DNA from: Piper betle
Taxonomy: Eukaryota; Streptophyta; Magnoliopsida; Piperales; Piperaceae
Direction of reading: 5' to 3'
Assembly: GCA_033002965.1 (NCBI GenBank)
Contig: JAURVB010013354.1
Span: 1 to 64,000, forward strand
DNA: 64,000 nucleotides
The notes below the pieces were generated by a model that was given only the letters and a program-made list of their open reading frames with translations, was not told the DNA's origin and did no database searches. This document shows, in pieces, positions 34,123 through 46,170 of this stretch. Position 1 is the first letter of the stretch; each line of letters starts with the position of its first letter. The translations under genes and the position numbers were made by a program.

Positions 34123-34797
34123 TTAACTCACATGAAATTTCACATCCCTTCTCCTCAATTCATGGTGATGTTTCATGTGCACTTGATCATTTTTCAGATT
34201 CTCAGTAAGCTCATATAATAATTGATCTTTGTTACGCAACACATGATCCACTTCACTTGACTTAGCTGTTCTAGCAACATATGTCAACAAATTTGGAGGG
34301 CTCATGTTATAAATTGCCTTGAATGGACTTATGTGAATAGAAGACCGAAAGCTCATGTTATAGCAATATTCCGCCCAAACCAACCATCTCACCCAAGTTT
34401 GCAGCCTATCACCAGGAAAACATCTCAAGTATTCTTCTAAGATTTTATTGACTACTTCAGTTTGTCCATCCATCTGTGGATGGTAAGCTGAACTGTAGTT
34501 AAATGCTACACCTTGCAATCTAAAAAGCTCATTCAAAAATTGACTTGTGAATGTGGCATCTCTATCACAAAAAATGGAGGTTAGCATGCCATGAAGCTTA
34601 AAGATGTTATCAAAGTATACTTGAGCAATGATATTGGTTGTAAAAGGATGTGTGATACCCACAAAATGATTGTATTTGGAAAACCTATTTACTACTACCA
34701 GAATCGTATCTTTACCTTGACTTTTTGGCATGCCTGTGATAAAATCCATTGATACGACAGTCTAAATTTGGTTTGGTATTCGCAATGGTTGCAATAG
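34123..34797 (-). pseudogene. Gypsy integrase core (fragment)
   Basis: Open for 208 residues from MDFITGMPKSQGKDTILVVV. It has the core features FCDRDATFTSQF (second Asp) and YHPQMDGQTEVVN (Glu). Upstream of Met the frame continues as LLQPLRIPNQI then TAG where Trp is usual. The upstream end is cut by the solo LTR at 34798. The C-terminal part is shortened; a deletion removes the segment between 'FLKLQQYR' and 'LHNVFHISQLK'. Confidence 0.88.
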
Positions 34798-35930
34798 TGT
34801 TCGCCCAAATTTTTCACCGCACCCCTCGGCTCAATCATGACGGTTAACCCAGCCAGTCGTGGTTGAACCCGTGGTTATGCCTAATTTAATAGAAATAAGA
34901 TACGTGAGATTTATTCGGAAGGAGGGAAAGGGGTCCACGAGATTGAAGAAGACGAAGTGGAGGAAGACGAAGTATTGCATTGAGAAGACGAAGTATTGCA
35001 TTGAGAAGACGAAGCATTGCATTGAGAAGACGAAGTCATTGCATTGAGAAGACGAAGTCATTGCATTGAGAAGACAAAGTATTGCATTGAGAAGACGAAG
35101 CATTGCATTGAGAAGACGAAGTATTGCATTGAGAAGATAAAGTATTGCATTGGAGAAGACAAAGTCACAAACTCATTGCATTGAGGAAGACGAAGTTGTT
35201 GTTCGCTTACTATAAAGAAGGACGCCATTGCAGGTTGAAAGGGAAGGGGATCTGGCTGCAATGGAGGCTAGAAGAAAGAGATGCCATGCATTACTACTTA
35301 AAGAAGGAGCCACTTGAAGAAGTAGAAGACTCTGTCTTGTTACTGGAGACCTTGCCTTGCTGTTGCTGAATTGAAGACGGTGTTCCACGCCCAGGCTGCT
35401 GCTGTTAGGAGGAGGACGCCCTACTCCTACATCCTTGCTTGTTGCTGCCATTGGAGAAGAAGCAAGGGGAAGGAAATGTCATGTCGCTGTCTTGCTGATT
35501 AAAGAGTTGCTGAAATCCACCCTGCTGCAATTAAGGTCGCCATTGAAGGTTGATGTTGCTGCTAGGAGGAGGACACCCATGTTTGCTGAATTGAAGAAGG
35601 AGACTTGAAGAAGGAGTTGCTGAAATACACCCTGCTGCAACTAAGGACGCCATTGAAGGAGACGCCACCCTTGCTGCTGCTGATTGGAGAGGACGTTGCT
35701 CTTTTCATGCATTCAAGCATGATATGTTTATGGAAATGAATAATTAGGATTGGAAATGGCCATCCCACCGAGTGCATAAGAATTGTCTAAGTGTTATTGG
35801 ATACTTGTGACTCTTTAGTCTCATCCCGCTGTCTCTTTGCGCGGCAAGGGCGCCTCGGTCCCACCGAACCCTTCCAACCCGACGCGGGAACACTCTAACC
35901 CGCACCAGCGGACGAACCCGCGCCCGAACA
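34798..35930 (+). mobile_element. Solo LTR of a Tat/Ogre-like element nested in the gypsy integrase
   Basis: 1133 bp with inverted ends TGTTCG...CGAACA and a perfect 5-bp target duplication AATAG (34793-34797 and 35931-35935). Its last 110 bases ('cggtcccaccgaaccc...aacccgac...gcgcccgaaca') match the LTR end at about 41000-41086, which is followed by a primer site, so this LTR points rightward. There is no internal region, hence a solo LTR left by LTR-LTR recombination. It carries a 21-22-bp minisatellite. ORFs inside are not genes. Confidence 0.9.
34963..35184. repeat. Minisatellite of about ten 21-22-bp units
   Basis: The unit is GAAGACGAAGTATTGCATTGA with variants (AAGCATTG, AAGTCATTG, AAGATAAAG). 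The last unit is expanded to about 30 bp. In one plus-strand frame it translates as a repeated EKTKYCI heptad, in one minus-strand frame as a repeated FVFSMQY. The 22-bp units break the frame, so coding use is unlikely. Confidence 0.95.
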
Positions 35931-35939
35931 AATAGACTA

Positions 35940-36130
35940 GAAAGTGTCAATATGGAATACTTGAATCTTTGACAAACTTCATAATTTTTCAAGTGAGCAA
36001 CAACATCTTGAACCATTCGAGACAAGTAGAAAATTGCTCTCAACCTTTTGAGGGTCTTTTGGACTCCTTCGTGTGTTCCATCGTGAAATTCTTTGAGAAT
36101 AATTAGAATTAGCTGTACTAGAGAATCTAA
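35940..36130 (-). pseudogene. Gypsy integrase N-terminal zinc-binding part
   Basis: Minus-strand FYLSRMVQDVVAHLKNYEVCQRFKYSI corresponds to the H-H-C-C integrase zinc-finger tail (C-x-x-C here reduced to one Cys in CQRFK plus an earlier Tyr where Cys is usual). The sequence stops at the solo LTR and resumes at 34797, showing the LTR split the integrase. Confidence 0.8.
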
Positions 36131-36357
36131 ATAAATCCGATCTTAATAGAAAAGAATACCTTCTCTAATTGACCTATTTGGTGACAATTCTTTTGCAACA
36201 CACTTCCTCATTAAAGACTGAATTACATCACTAAAGGCATATGCCTCCTTAATTTCTCCCAACCATCGTGGAATAGGTGTTGAAATTTCAACTAAAGACA
36301 ACACTTCATTACTTATAGGAGTAGAATTAGATGGAGCTAGGCATGATACTACACTAT

Positions 36358-36693
36358 TCACTGAAATATGATTAGTAGATTGAGCTTTTCAAATTGTCTT
36401 GAAAGGGCATCTGTCACTTTATTTTCCTTGCTTGGTTTGTACTCAATGGTAAAATCATAACCTAAGAGCTTTGTTAACCGTTTTTGTTGCGCCACTATGT
36501 GAATTTGTTGTTCCCATAAAAATTTAAGGCTTGAGTGATTAGTTTTGACCACAAATGATCGTCCCAACAAATAATGTCTCCACCCTTTCACTGCAAGCAC
36601 TAAAACCATCATTTCTTTTTCATAAGTTGACAATAGAAGATGTCGCCGATTCAATATTTTGCTGTAAAAAGTAATGGGTTTGTTTTTTTGCAT
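36358..36693 (-). pseudogene. Gypsy RNase H fragment
   Basis: 111-residue stretch with KPITFYSKILNRRHLLLSTYEKEMMVLVLAVKGWRHYLLG-type sequence (shown in parts), FVVKTNHSSLKFL where the Asp of the usual 'TDH' is Asn, and LLGYDFTIEYKPSKENKVTDALSR at the end. This is the standard gypsy RNase H domain. The Asn suggests loss of activity. Confidence 0.88.
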
Positions 36694-36824
36694 AAGAACT
36701 ACCCTATGCCAACCCCACTAGCATCACACTCTACCACAAAGGGTAATGAAAAATCAGGCAATGCTAAAACTGGAGCATGTGTAAGGGAAGTTCAGATTAT
36801 TAAATAAATTTGCTGCCAATTGAT

Positions 36825-37760
36825 TCAATTTATATCTTCCTTTTTAAGCAAATCAGATAGAGGAGCTGTAATTGTACCAAAGTGTTTGATAAATTTTCTA
36901 TAATACCTAGCCAAACCTAGGAAGCCTCTTACACTTTTTATGGATCTTGGTGTTGGCCATTTCACTATTGCTACAATTTTTTCCATATCAACACTCACCC
37001 CATCTTCTGAAATCACAAGTCCCAAATATTGCATCTTCCTCATATTGAAACAACACTTCCTTTCTTGCATACAGTTCATGGGCCAACAACTTATCCAATG
37101 CTTGTTCTATGTATACAAGATGATCCTTCCAAGAACTACTATATATGAGAATATTATCAAAGTAGACTAAAATGAATTTCTTAAGATAATTAGCAAATAC
37201 CTCGTTCATCGATGCTTGAAATGTGGAAGGCTCATTAGACAAGCTAAAAGGCATCACTTCAAATTCATAATGGCCTTGGTATGTGTGAAATGTAGTCTTG
37301 TCCACATCATCCTCATGGTTTCTTATATGATGATACCCTGATCATAGATCCAACTTTGAAAAGGAGGAAGAACTATGCAACTCATCAAGCAAATCATCTA
37401 TGTTAGGGATTGGAAATTTGTCCTTTATGGTAACCTTGTTTAGAGCTCTATAATCAATACATATTCTCCAACTACCATCCTTCTTTTTAATGAGCAACAC
37501 ATGAGAAGAATAGGGACTTGATGTACCCTGAATGACTCCTGTTGCTAATAGATCTCTAACCTATTTTTCAAGTTCATTTTCCTGAAAATAGGGATATCTA
37601 TAGGGTTTTAAAGCTATCGATAATGTCCCTTTTTTCAAAGGAATGCGTTGGTCTTGAACTCTTTTTGGAGGTAAATTAGTGAGTGTTTGAAATACACAAT
37701 CAAACTTTTGCGAAATCTTGCTCAATTAATTCATTTGTGAATGCTGCAATGCACTCACTT
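36825..37760 (-). pseudogene. Gypsy reverse transcriptase (broken)
   Basis: Pieces in order: [16 protein letters not shown] and [18 protein letters not shown] (about 37440-37560); FHTYQGHYEFEVMPFSLSNEPSTFQ (37200-37300); the active site LVYFDNILIYSS where the second Asp of the YxDD box is Asn; and connection-domain sequence KCCFNMRKMQYLGLVISEDGVSVD with FLGLARYYRKFIKHFG (36850-37060). Stops separate the pieces. The D-to-N change alone would inactivate polymerase. Confidence 0.88.
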
Positions 37761-37766
37761 GTTGAT

Positions 37767-38430
37767 CTAACTTGGATGTGCATTCAATTGTAATCCATGC
37801 TTCCTTTTCCTTAGATAATGTGTAATTTGCTTCTTATCACAGAGTTGACTTTGAGGAATGACCTGTCCTTGTAATTTAATAACTTCCTGATTGACATTGA
37901 ATGACATTGGTAGAGAGTCAAAATTCCAAACAATGGACCCTAAAGTTTTAAGCCATTGTATTCTCAATACCACATCAAATTCTTCTAATTGTAGCACAAA
38001 GAAATTAGACATTATCTTGTATCTTGGTAGTTCCAATGTGATTCCTACACATTTTCCCACACAACTCATGTGATCCCCATTCGCTACTTGCACCTTCAAT
38101 CTGCCCTTGCTCTCAACTGGTATTCTTAATTTTTGCACCACCTTTTCATTCAAAAAGTTGTGGGAACTCCCAGAGTCAATAAGAACAGTGACTTATTGTC
38201 CTCCTATTCACCCAAGCATTCTCATTGTATTCAAGGTAGTTGTTCCTATCAAAGCATTGAAGGATGTAGCCGGCACTGCGAGATTATTTACAGCTTGAGA
38301 ATCCTCGTCACCGCTCACTTCCTTATTAGAGAATTCCTCATCAGATACAACATCAATCCATAGTTTTTTACACTTGTGTCCTAGATTATACTTCTCATCG
38401 CACTTGAAGCACAATCCTAATTTCTTCCTT
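37767..38430 (-). pseudogene. Gypsy protease and zinc knuckle
   Basis: The zinc knuckle CFKCDEKYNLGHKCKKL (near 38400) precedes a retropepsin-like region: VLIDSGSSHNFLNEKVVQKL across 38120-38195 (a stop interrupts nearby) and the folded part 'CVGITLELPRYKIMSNFFVLQLEEFDVVLRIQWLKTLG' in pieces (37980-38080). It has the gypsy DSG-type layout between gag and RT. Confidence 0.8.
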
Positions 38431-38435
38431 CCTTG

Positions 38436-39440
38436 TTATTGCTTTACAGTAAATTTCTTTTGTACTATGGAATCGTTATAATTGATTTTACTGATGACAT
38501 TTTCCCCATTGTTACTTGTGGATGCTTCGTTCTTTCTGTTCCCTATGCAGTTGTTATTGCTGCTCCATCTCGCAACTCTCCCAAAATACTTATTGTTTTT
38601 AACAAACTTGTGCTCAAAATGCTTAGCCAATCCCTGAGCATCTAACAATGATGTCGGTTTTTGAAATTTCACGTCCATGCGTAACTGATCCTTAAGTCCA
38701 CATGTATAGCTGCTAAATTTTTGCTTTTCTGTCATGCTTCCAGCCCTTGTGGCTAATCTATTAAATGTAAGAGTATATTCCTTCACAAATGCATCTTGTT
38801 TCATTCTTGTGAGATCCCCATAAAAATCCTTGTACTATGTAGGACCAAACTATGAATTCATAACTTCCTTGAGCTGCTTCCAATCAAACTCCAATTGTTG
38901 TTCTTGAAACATATCAAACCATATTTGTGCATCATCTTCCAAGTGAAAGCTAGGCAGATCCACCTTAAGATGTTTTTTGATTTTATGCAATTTAAAATAT
39001 TTCTCACATTTGCTAAATCAAGGGATATGATCTTTAGTACCATCATACTTAAGAAAAGACATTTTAGATCATTTCAAACAATCATCTAGCACATTCTTGG
39101 ATTGGCTCTCGTGCACATTTGGACAAACACAATTGTTCACACGTCTATTCATGTTATTCCACTGCTTCTCACCAGTCTGTTGAAGCAATGACCGTGCCTA
39201 CATGTTATCATTATCTGCAACAACTTGATCTACAAACATTCTAGGAGCAATTGCCTCAACACAATCCTTTTTTCAGTAACAGATTTATTCAAAACTTCAT
39301 TCCTAGAATGTAATAACAGATCAAATTTAGCAGTCATTTCAAAAAAATAGATAAGAGTTGGGATTGAACTTTCTTTATTTTTGCCATTTCTACCGCTCTT
39401 GATGAAGAATTTCCTCCTCCCTCTTTTGGGTCTTATACCA
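38436..39440 (-). pseudogene. Gypsy gag (broken)
   Basis: The best part, 38436-38804, reads VKEYTLTFNRLATRAG, FSSYTCGLKDQLRMDV and KHFEHKFVKN, typical of gypsy gag. Upstream pieces (LPSFHLEDDAQIWF-like at about 38930, WKQLKEVMNS at 38875) are in other frames. Further right toward the LTR the sequence holds the gag N-terminus with stops. Confidence 0.75.
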
Positions 39441-39443
39441 ATT

Positions 39444-39757
39444 TGGTAAGATCTAACTCAATTGGGCTGAGCACAAAATCCTTACCCTTGGCTTACTTAT
39501 TAAACTACTTTGTAAGTGTCATGAATGGATCAGAACTGAGTTAGAAAAGTGGTGAATTAGGGTTTAAAAAGAAGAAGAAAAACACAAGTTACTTCCTCTC
39601 AAAGAAAACAACATCAAATCATAGTTTGCAATGTTCCCCTTCAAATCTGTCCATCAGTTTCTTTTATATAAACTCAAATTCATAAAATATCATTATTTTA
39701 CCCTTCACTGACTAACTAATAAAACAATCACTACAAAACCTTACTTTATTCATACCA
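39444..39757 (-). repeat. 5' LTR of the gypsy element
   Basis: 314 bp partner of 33567-33884. A primer-binding-site complement (minus strand TTGGTATAAGACCC) lies at about 39428-39442 just inside it. Differences from the other LTR are frequent, indicating an old insertion. Confidence 0.87.
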
Positions 39758-39762
39758 TTGTA

Positions 39763-40860
39763 GCTCCCATCTCAACCAACCGGAGACATTTTTTGACCTC
39801 CCAATTTTGAAAGTTTGTTCACCTCATTGCATATAACACGTATCGGCAAGTGTTGCTGCACGAGAGACCCAAAGTCCCCGAAAAATGAGCCCAAACATTG
39901 GAGAAAGTGCTAGCGAATAGCATAAATGGCAGTAAGTTGTCAACTTTCGACGAACTTTTCGGCCAACCAGAGCCACCTTCGACAATAAGACCATCACCGT
40001 TGAAATCATTACATTGAATAATATCATTAAAAGCCATTACTTGCCTCCGATTACTCTTTAGATAATTGGAAAAGTCAACCCAACTCTTGGAAATAAGTCC
40101 CTATTGCAGGCACTTTCCAGCAACTTTCTAGCCATCTAGAGTCACCTCTAACCAAAGTTATCATCAGAATCTTGCCATACAACCTTTTAGTTTATCTTGG
40201 CTGACTTCGGACACTGCCTACCACCGGAGTCGCTGCAGACAAGGGCAAATCCTTGACAACTTTGAGTTTTCAAGCCATTTTCTGTTGGCTTCTGACCGGC
40301 GCCAATCACCAGAGTCGGCCAAATAGACTCCCCTAGACTCAAGGAGAATTATAATACAACCCTTGAGGCATTATGCTACAGTCATCGTCATCAGAGATGA
40401 TGGCAATTGCAAGTGAGGAAGAAGAAGAGCGTGGTGCAGCGCACGTCACTGGAGTCCAAGTGTACCCAGGAAAAGTTGACATTGAGTGTGCCATCTTCAA
40501 TACGAACCGTGACCAGATTTGAGTCCGCGACCCGGCTGCTCCAGGCTAAGACCGAGCTGGACCCATGACAATTAATAGTTTGAACTGGCACACAATGTGC
40601 AACGTTACGCTCGGCGCACCCATATAAGATCATGGCCTGTGTACGCCACCACATTTATAATAAAAGGTTTAAAGCCTTCCTGGCCTAGATCAAGGTGAAA
40701 CTTGATACCTTACCATTTTTCAATCTTATGGATGCAATAGTAGAGCTATTTTAAAGATTTAAAGACCACAATGAGGCAAACAAGGGCATGAGAGTCGAAA
40801 TTATTAAAGACAACAAAATTCATTATCTTAGTATAATTTATAAAAATAAAAGTAAATAGT
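39763..40860. other. Non-coding flank, no gene
   Basis: Old repetitive-looking sequence with scattered 'ccggag/gaccggc' words, perhaps another eroded LTR. The minus-strand ORF at 40391-40654 has no domain and no splice support. Confidence 0.5.
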
Positions 40861-41086
40861 GAATTCGTAGTTATTAACCTATCGTGGACTGACTTAGGGA
40901 TTTGAGTTGAACCCTAAAGAATCACGTAAAAATTCTCCATGTATTTCCTTGTTTGCAACACTTTATTTTTATTTTTTATTTTACTCGCATTGTTTCTTTG
41001 CATATTAAGTGTGCCTTAGGTCCCACTGAACCTTTAATTCAACCCGACACAAAGCAAGTGTTGTGGAATAAAACCGCACCCGAACA
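40860..41086 (+). repeat. LTR 3' end of a Tat/Ogre-like element
   Basis: The last 110 bases match the end of the solo LTR at 35820-35930 ('taggtcccactgaacc', 'aacccgac', 'cgcacccgaaca'). The 5' limit of this LTR is not visible. Confidence 0.65.
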
Positions 41087-41088
41087 TA

Positions 41089-41955
41089 TTGACGACTCCA
41101 TTGAGGACTAGTTAGAAGGTAGTAGTGTTGTTTGAAGATTTGTGCAAGTAAGAAAAAATGGCACCAAAGATGAGGAATGTGGTGTGATAAAGAAGTACTA
41201 ATGAAGATGATTCATCCACATTAGCTCAATTTGAAGAAGAAGAGCCCAATTTGAAGCATACATTGAAGCAAGCCAACACATAGTGGAAAATGTGCGCAAA
41301 AAATTCTAACAACTCGAAGCGGCGTTGAATGAGAGAAATGAAGGAGGAATTACTCCAAGCAGAAGCATGCTGAGATAAGAAGACCTAAGCATCCAAAGTA
41401 ATAAAGTGATGAACAAACTGTCAGAGGCTAGACAATTGCTTTTGACTCAAACACATCAGCTAAGTGGAGGACAAGTACCAAATCAAGCAATTGAACAAAG
41501 AGTCGTCAAAGTGAAGAGCAGACGCAATAAATGGAGGATATAATGTAACAAGTGTTTGCCCAGATGCAATGGGCTAGTGCTACAATGTGGAGCTTGTTGA
41601 GACGAGAAGACAACCATCACACGTAATGTCCAACAATGGACCAACTCTAGGAGGTCAGACAAATGTCTTCAACCTCCACAAACCCAATTGAGTATGACAA
41701 CCTCACTCCTTGCAACATAAACAACCGCGACAATATTGAGGGATCACATTATCCCTTATGAAATTAACATTTTTTCTTTGATTTCAGGTATTGACTCCAT
41801 CCACCAAGCATCTATAACATCAACTTCACTGCCCGAATAGATTTGGGCACAACACTTCCAAGTGTCACAATCAAGTTAGAGCAAGCTCTCCCTCACTTTG
41901 CATGGCTTCCATGATGACTATACTACCAGCTGTCATACTCGTACTAGTGGTATGA
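41089..41955 (+). mobile_element. Primer site and leader/gag start of a Tat/Ogre-like element (truncated)
   Basis: TTGACGACTCCATTGAGGAC at 41089-41108 resembles the TGGCGACTCCACTGGGGA primer site (Arg tRNA) of Ogre/Tat gypsy elements. It is followed by a glutamate- and lysine-rich, stop-broken stretch beginning near ATGGCACC (41158) that reads like a gag start with coiled-coil character. The element stops near 41955, where the relic of another copia element begins. No pol domain follows. Confidence 0.55.
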
Positions 41956-42074
41956 CCTTGCATGCTCCAAACAACCATCTTTCATGCTCCAAACATAGTG
42001 ATAATCAATTTCTATGTGTTTGGTGCGAGAAGTAATGAACTAATAGCTGTGCAGCCATGTTGCCATAAAACAAG

Positions 42075-42278
42075 ATTGGAATAGTAGGCACCGAGACTTG
42101 AAGATCATGAAGCAAGTAAGTAATCCAAGCAATTTCATCAATTGTAGCTACCATTGCTCGATATTTAGCCTTTGTGATTGGAATAGTAGGCACCGAGACT
42201 CGAAGATCATGAAGCAAGTAAGTAATCCAAGCAATTTCATCAGCTGTAGCTACCATTGCTCAATACTTAGCCTCTGTG
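42075..42278. repeat. In-frame 102-bp tandem duplication in the copia RNase H relic
   Basis: ATTGGAATAGTAGGCACCGA occurs at 42075 and 42177. The two 102-bp units are nearly identical and encode 34 residues each in the minus frame (AEYRAMVAT..DEIAWITYLLHDLRVSVPTIPI, in part). Since the element is otherwise dead, this is a neutral duplication that happened to keep frame. Confidence 0.9.
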
Positions 42279-45200
42279 CTTGACCTAGCACAACCAAGCA
42301 TTGTGCAAAATCCACTAGTTGATCTTCTGATTTGTTTACAACTTGCCCAGTCTAAATTAGAATAAGCAATTAGTTCAAGTGAAGAGTCTGCCTAAATGAG
42401 ATGCCTCATACTTATGGTACCTTTGAGGTATCTTAGAATGCATTTTACCATCTAAAAATGGTAGGTGTTTGGTTGATTCATATGTTGACAAACACAATTC
42501 ATTGTAGAAGAGATGTTAGGTCTTCAAATTGTCAAATACTTTGAGGAGGCAACCAACGGTCAATAGAATGATGCATTCTCATAAACATGTGTAGATTCAA
42601 AAGATATATTTGCTACAACAATGGCTGTGTTGAGGGGCTTGTAGTCCACCATCTTTGCCTTTTATAATAGTTCATGTGCATACCACTGCTATGACAGAAA
42701 CAGACCTTGTGAAGTTCTTATGAATTCAATTCCCAAGAAGTAATGAACTAATCCAAGATCAATCATTTCAAATTAGATTGGAAGAGCGAATTGAATTTAA
42801 ATATCATAATTGTGGAGATGCTAGCTATCAACATATTATCTATATATAAAAGGAACATTAGAACTTGATCTTCATGATGTTTTACAAACAAAGAAGGATT
42901 GACTGCACTTGAAACAAAGCTTTAGGAGATAAGAAAATTACTAATTTTATCATACCAAGCTCGTGGTGCTTATTTCAGCCCATAGAGAGCTTTGTGGAGC
43001 TGCAAACATGTGTTGGAAACTTTTTATTTTTGAATCTAGGAGGTTAATGAATGTAGACTATTTCATTAAGAATGCCATTAAGGAAAGTGTTCTTGAGATC
43101 AAGTTGATTAATATCCCAACCCTTAACAAGTAGCAATAGTCAAAATTGTTCTCGCTTGTGAATGGCTTAACAAAAAGGGAAAAAGTCTCAGAGTAATCCA
43201 CTCCTTGTTCTTGATTGTACACCATTGCAACAAGCCTTGCTTTTAGCTTATCAAGAGTATTGTCAGCCTTGTATTTAGCCTTAAACACCCATTTTACTCC
43301 AATAACATTCATACCCTCCTTCGGTACGAAACTCCATGTTTGGTTCTTTTCAAGAGGAATGGATTTCAGATTTTAGCCCTCATTGCCTCTATCCATCTAT
43401 CATCCTTTAAAGCTTCTTGGACCGAAGTGGGCTCTTTGGTGACAACCTTTTTGAGACTAGGACATAGTGAGGGTTAGGTTTAACCAGTCTAACTTTAGAC
43501 CTTGTTCTCATAAAATGAAAATTTGAATTTGGAAGCATAGGTGTGCTTTTAGACATGACTTCTTTCGATGAAAAGGAATTGGAGGAAGATAACTCTGGTA
43601 TATCGAAACAATTAAGAGGTAAAATTTCCTCTTGTAGTATATCAACATCTTGATTTTCACTATGTAAATTGGGAGGAATATTCCCATGTAGCTTAAATGA
43701 AGACATTTTCTAGACAACATTTTTATCAATATATGTATTTAGAAGAAACCGTTGCTCATCAAAAATCACATGTCTTGACATGTATATCCTACCAATTTTA
43801 GGTTCAAGGGATTTGTAGCCCTTGTTCATGGATCCATAACTAATGAATAGACATGGTGATGATCTTGGGGAGAACTTGTGTTGTGGATAGTGACACAAAC
43901 ATGGATGACACAAACATCCAAAAGTTCTAAAGGCTTTGTATTTAGGAATTTTGCCAAACAGTAATTCGCATAGAGATTTGTTATCTGTTAAAGCTTGCCT
44001 TGACAACTTGTTCAACAAGAAGACTCCAAAGTGAAAACTCTCATTCCAATATAGCATGGGAATTTTGGAATGAAACAATTGTGTGAGACCTGTTTTGACT
44101 ATGGAACGATGTTGCCTTTCCACTACTCCTGCCTGTTAAGGTGTGTGTGTTGATGTAAAGTTCCATTTTCTAGAAAATGTCTTCTTAGCTTTTGATTTCT
44201 GATTTGAATTCTCCTCCACCATCTGAGTGGAAAATCTTTATTTTTCTTTCAAACTGTGTGACAACAGTTTCTAAAATTGAAGGTAGACATAGAAAAATTC
44301 TGCCTTATTCTTTAATTGATAATACCAAATGAACCTAGTATAGTCATCAACAAAACTCACATAATATCTATAGTGAGCCCAAGAAACAACAGGAGTTGGT
44401 CCCCATAGATCATAATGGATCAAATCAAAAGGTTTAGCAGATTTGTGTACACACAGCTCAAAAGGTTACCACTTCGATTTTCCTAGTTGACAAGCCACAC
44501 AAACATTTGGAAAAGTAGGCTTGTCATTTACTTTGAGTTTGTAGTAGCTTCACAAGTGATATGGAACAATGTCCAAGTCTGTTATGCCAAGTATCAGAAT
44601 TAGATGCAACTTGCTTATTCAAAAAAGCTTTTTGTCTTTGAATGTCAATATGTAGACATTCCCTCTGTTCCTTCCTCTAGCTATCAATTTTTTTGATACT
44701 CTATGTTTGATAAAGACTTTATAAGTTGAAAAATATATATCAAAAGGCATGTCGGTGATAACTATGTAATGTAAATGAGATTCTGCTGAAGTGCAGGCAC
44801 AATCAACACATTGTTTGGCTGCAAATATCCATAAACAGCATGAAGAACAATAGTACCAATGTGAGTTATGGGTAGAAAATATCCATTACCAACCATAATC
44901 GAGTCAACTCCTTCATATTTTGTCAAAGAGGCAAACACTGAGGAGTTACCAGACACGTGTGAGGATACACCTGAATCAGGACTCCATTCATTGATATCAA
45001 CATCTGAAATTTGTAGTGCAGATAAGGTTTGGTGCATAGAAGGTGTCTTCTACATTTTGTTAAACCTTTTTGGTATGTCCAAACCTAAGGCATATTTGAC
45101 ACTGAAATTTTGGTTTTGTGAATAGCAGTGGATTAGCCTTTTCAGTTGATTCCCCTTTGGTGGATTCTGAATTAGTAAACTGTATTCATGACTTTGATCC

Positions 45201-46170
45201 TTGGAAACAACATTCTGAAGCGCTAGGTTGTATGAGGTAGAATTCTATTTTTGTACTTAATGAATCTATGATCTTTAAAAACTTCTTTGAGCAGCATAAC
45301 CAACTTGATTTTGACTTACGCTGTGATGCATAGGTTTCAGAATCCTTGATTCATAGGATAGTAACATATCCATTAGTTCATTTAGAGGTGGCATAAGAGG
45401 CCTCAACATCATGGTAGTGAACATTTGATAATCACTTCCTAGACCTTGTAACAACCAAAAACATTTCCTTCCTTCAGTAAAAGGTTTGCCAATCGCTCCA
45501 AATTCATCAACAATGGTCTTAAAGCTCAACATATATTCATCAAGACTATTACAATTTTCAAGACAATTTAGTTGGAACTCTCCTTGCAAAGGAACTTCTT
45601 GTTCTAGAGAAGTTTGAGCCATTTTATGTTTCAGAACTGGCCAAAGTTCATTTGCAGTCTTTGTTCCAACAGTAAAGTATGCAACCTCTTTGGTCAAAGT
45701 ACTTGTGATACAACCTTTTAACAGCTTATCAGATCTTTCCCAAAGCAGACAATCAGGATTAATCACTTCATGAATAATTGATTTAGAAGTAAATGATGTT
45801 ATTATTTTTGATGGAATTGTTACAATACCATTAATAAATGATCCAAAACCATGAGAATCTATTAGATTCTAGATTTGATCTTCCCAAATTCTATAATTTG
45901 TAGGATTCAAAGCAATGTTGACAAAGTTTGACACATTTGAAGTATGTAGATAAGGAAAAGACATATTAACAGAATACAATGCTATGCTATTCGTCATTGT
46001 TGATTGCATCAAGATCAGAAAACAACAATTCTAAAAAATAAAAATCAATGAAACTAGTATCAAACCGACGGGGACTGAGGCGCAAAGAAAACCACACTTG
46101 ATGCAGTCTTGATCACCGGAGCAATTTGCCATAGCCTGTGAGAGGATCTTCACAATCGACCGTCATTAAA

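Larger units (their letters stand above)
33567..39757 (-). mobile_element. Old Ty3/gypsy retrotransposon, disrupted (6.2 kb)
   Basis: Related LTRs lie at 33567-33884 and 39444-39757. Both start TGGTAAGATCTGACTC-like and end TTTATTCATACCA. The target duplication is TTGTG (33562-33566) and TTGTA (39758-39762), one change. Leftward order is gag, zinc knuckle, protease, RT, RNase H, integrase, which is gypsy order. The LTRs differ at many sites and coding is broken by stops and frameshifts. A separate 1.13-kb solo LTR has inserted in the integrase. No chromodomain is visible after the integrase. Confidence 0.9.

Noticed and set aside
34963..35184. CRISPR-like array
   Set aside because: The repeats are contiguous without spacers, and the setting is a plant LTR.
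34831..35261. ORFs coding heptad repeats on both strands of the minisatellite
   Set aside because: Repeat translation only; 22-bp units break the frame and the host sequence is a solo LTR.
40391..40654. 87-codon minus-strand ORF
   Set aside because: No domain, no splice context, surrounded by repeat debris.
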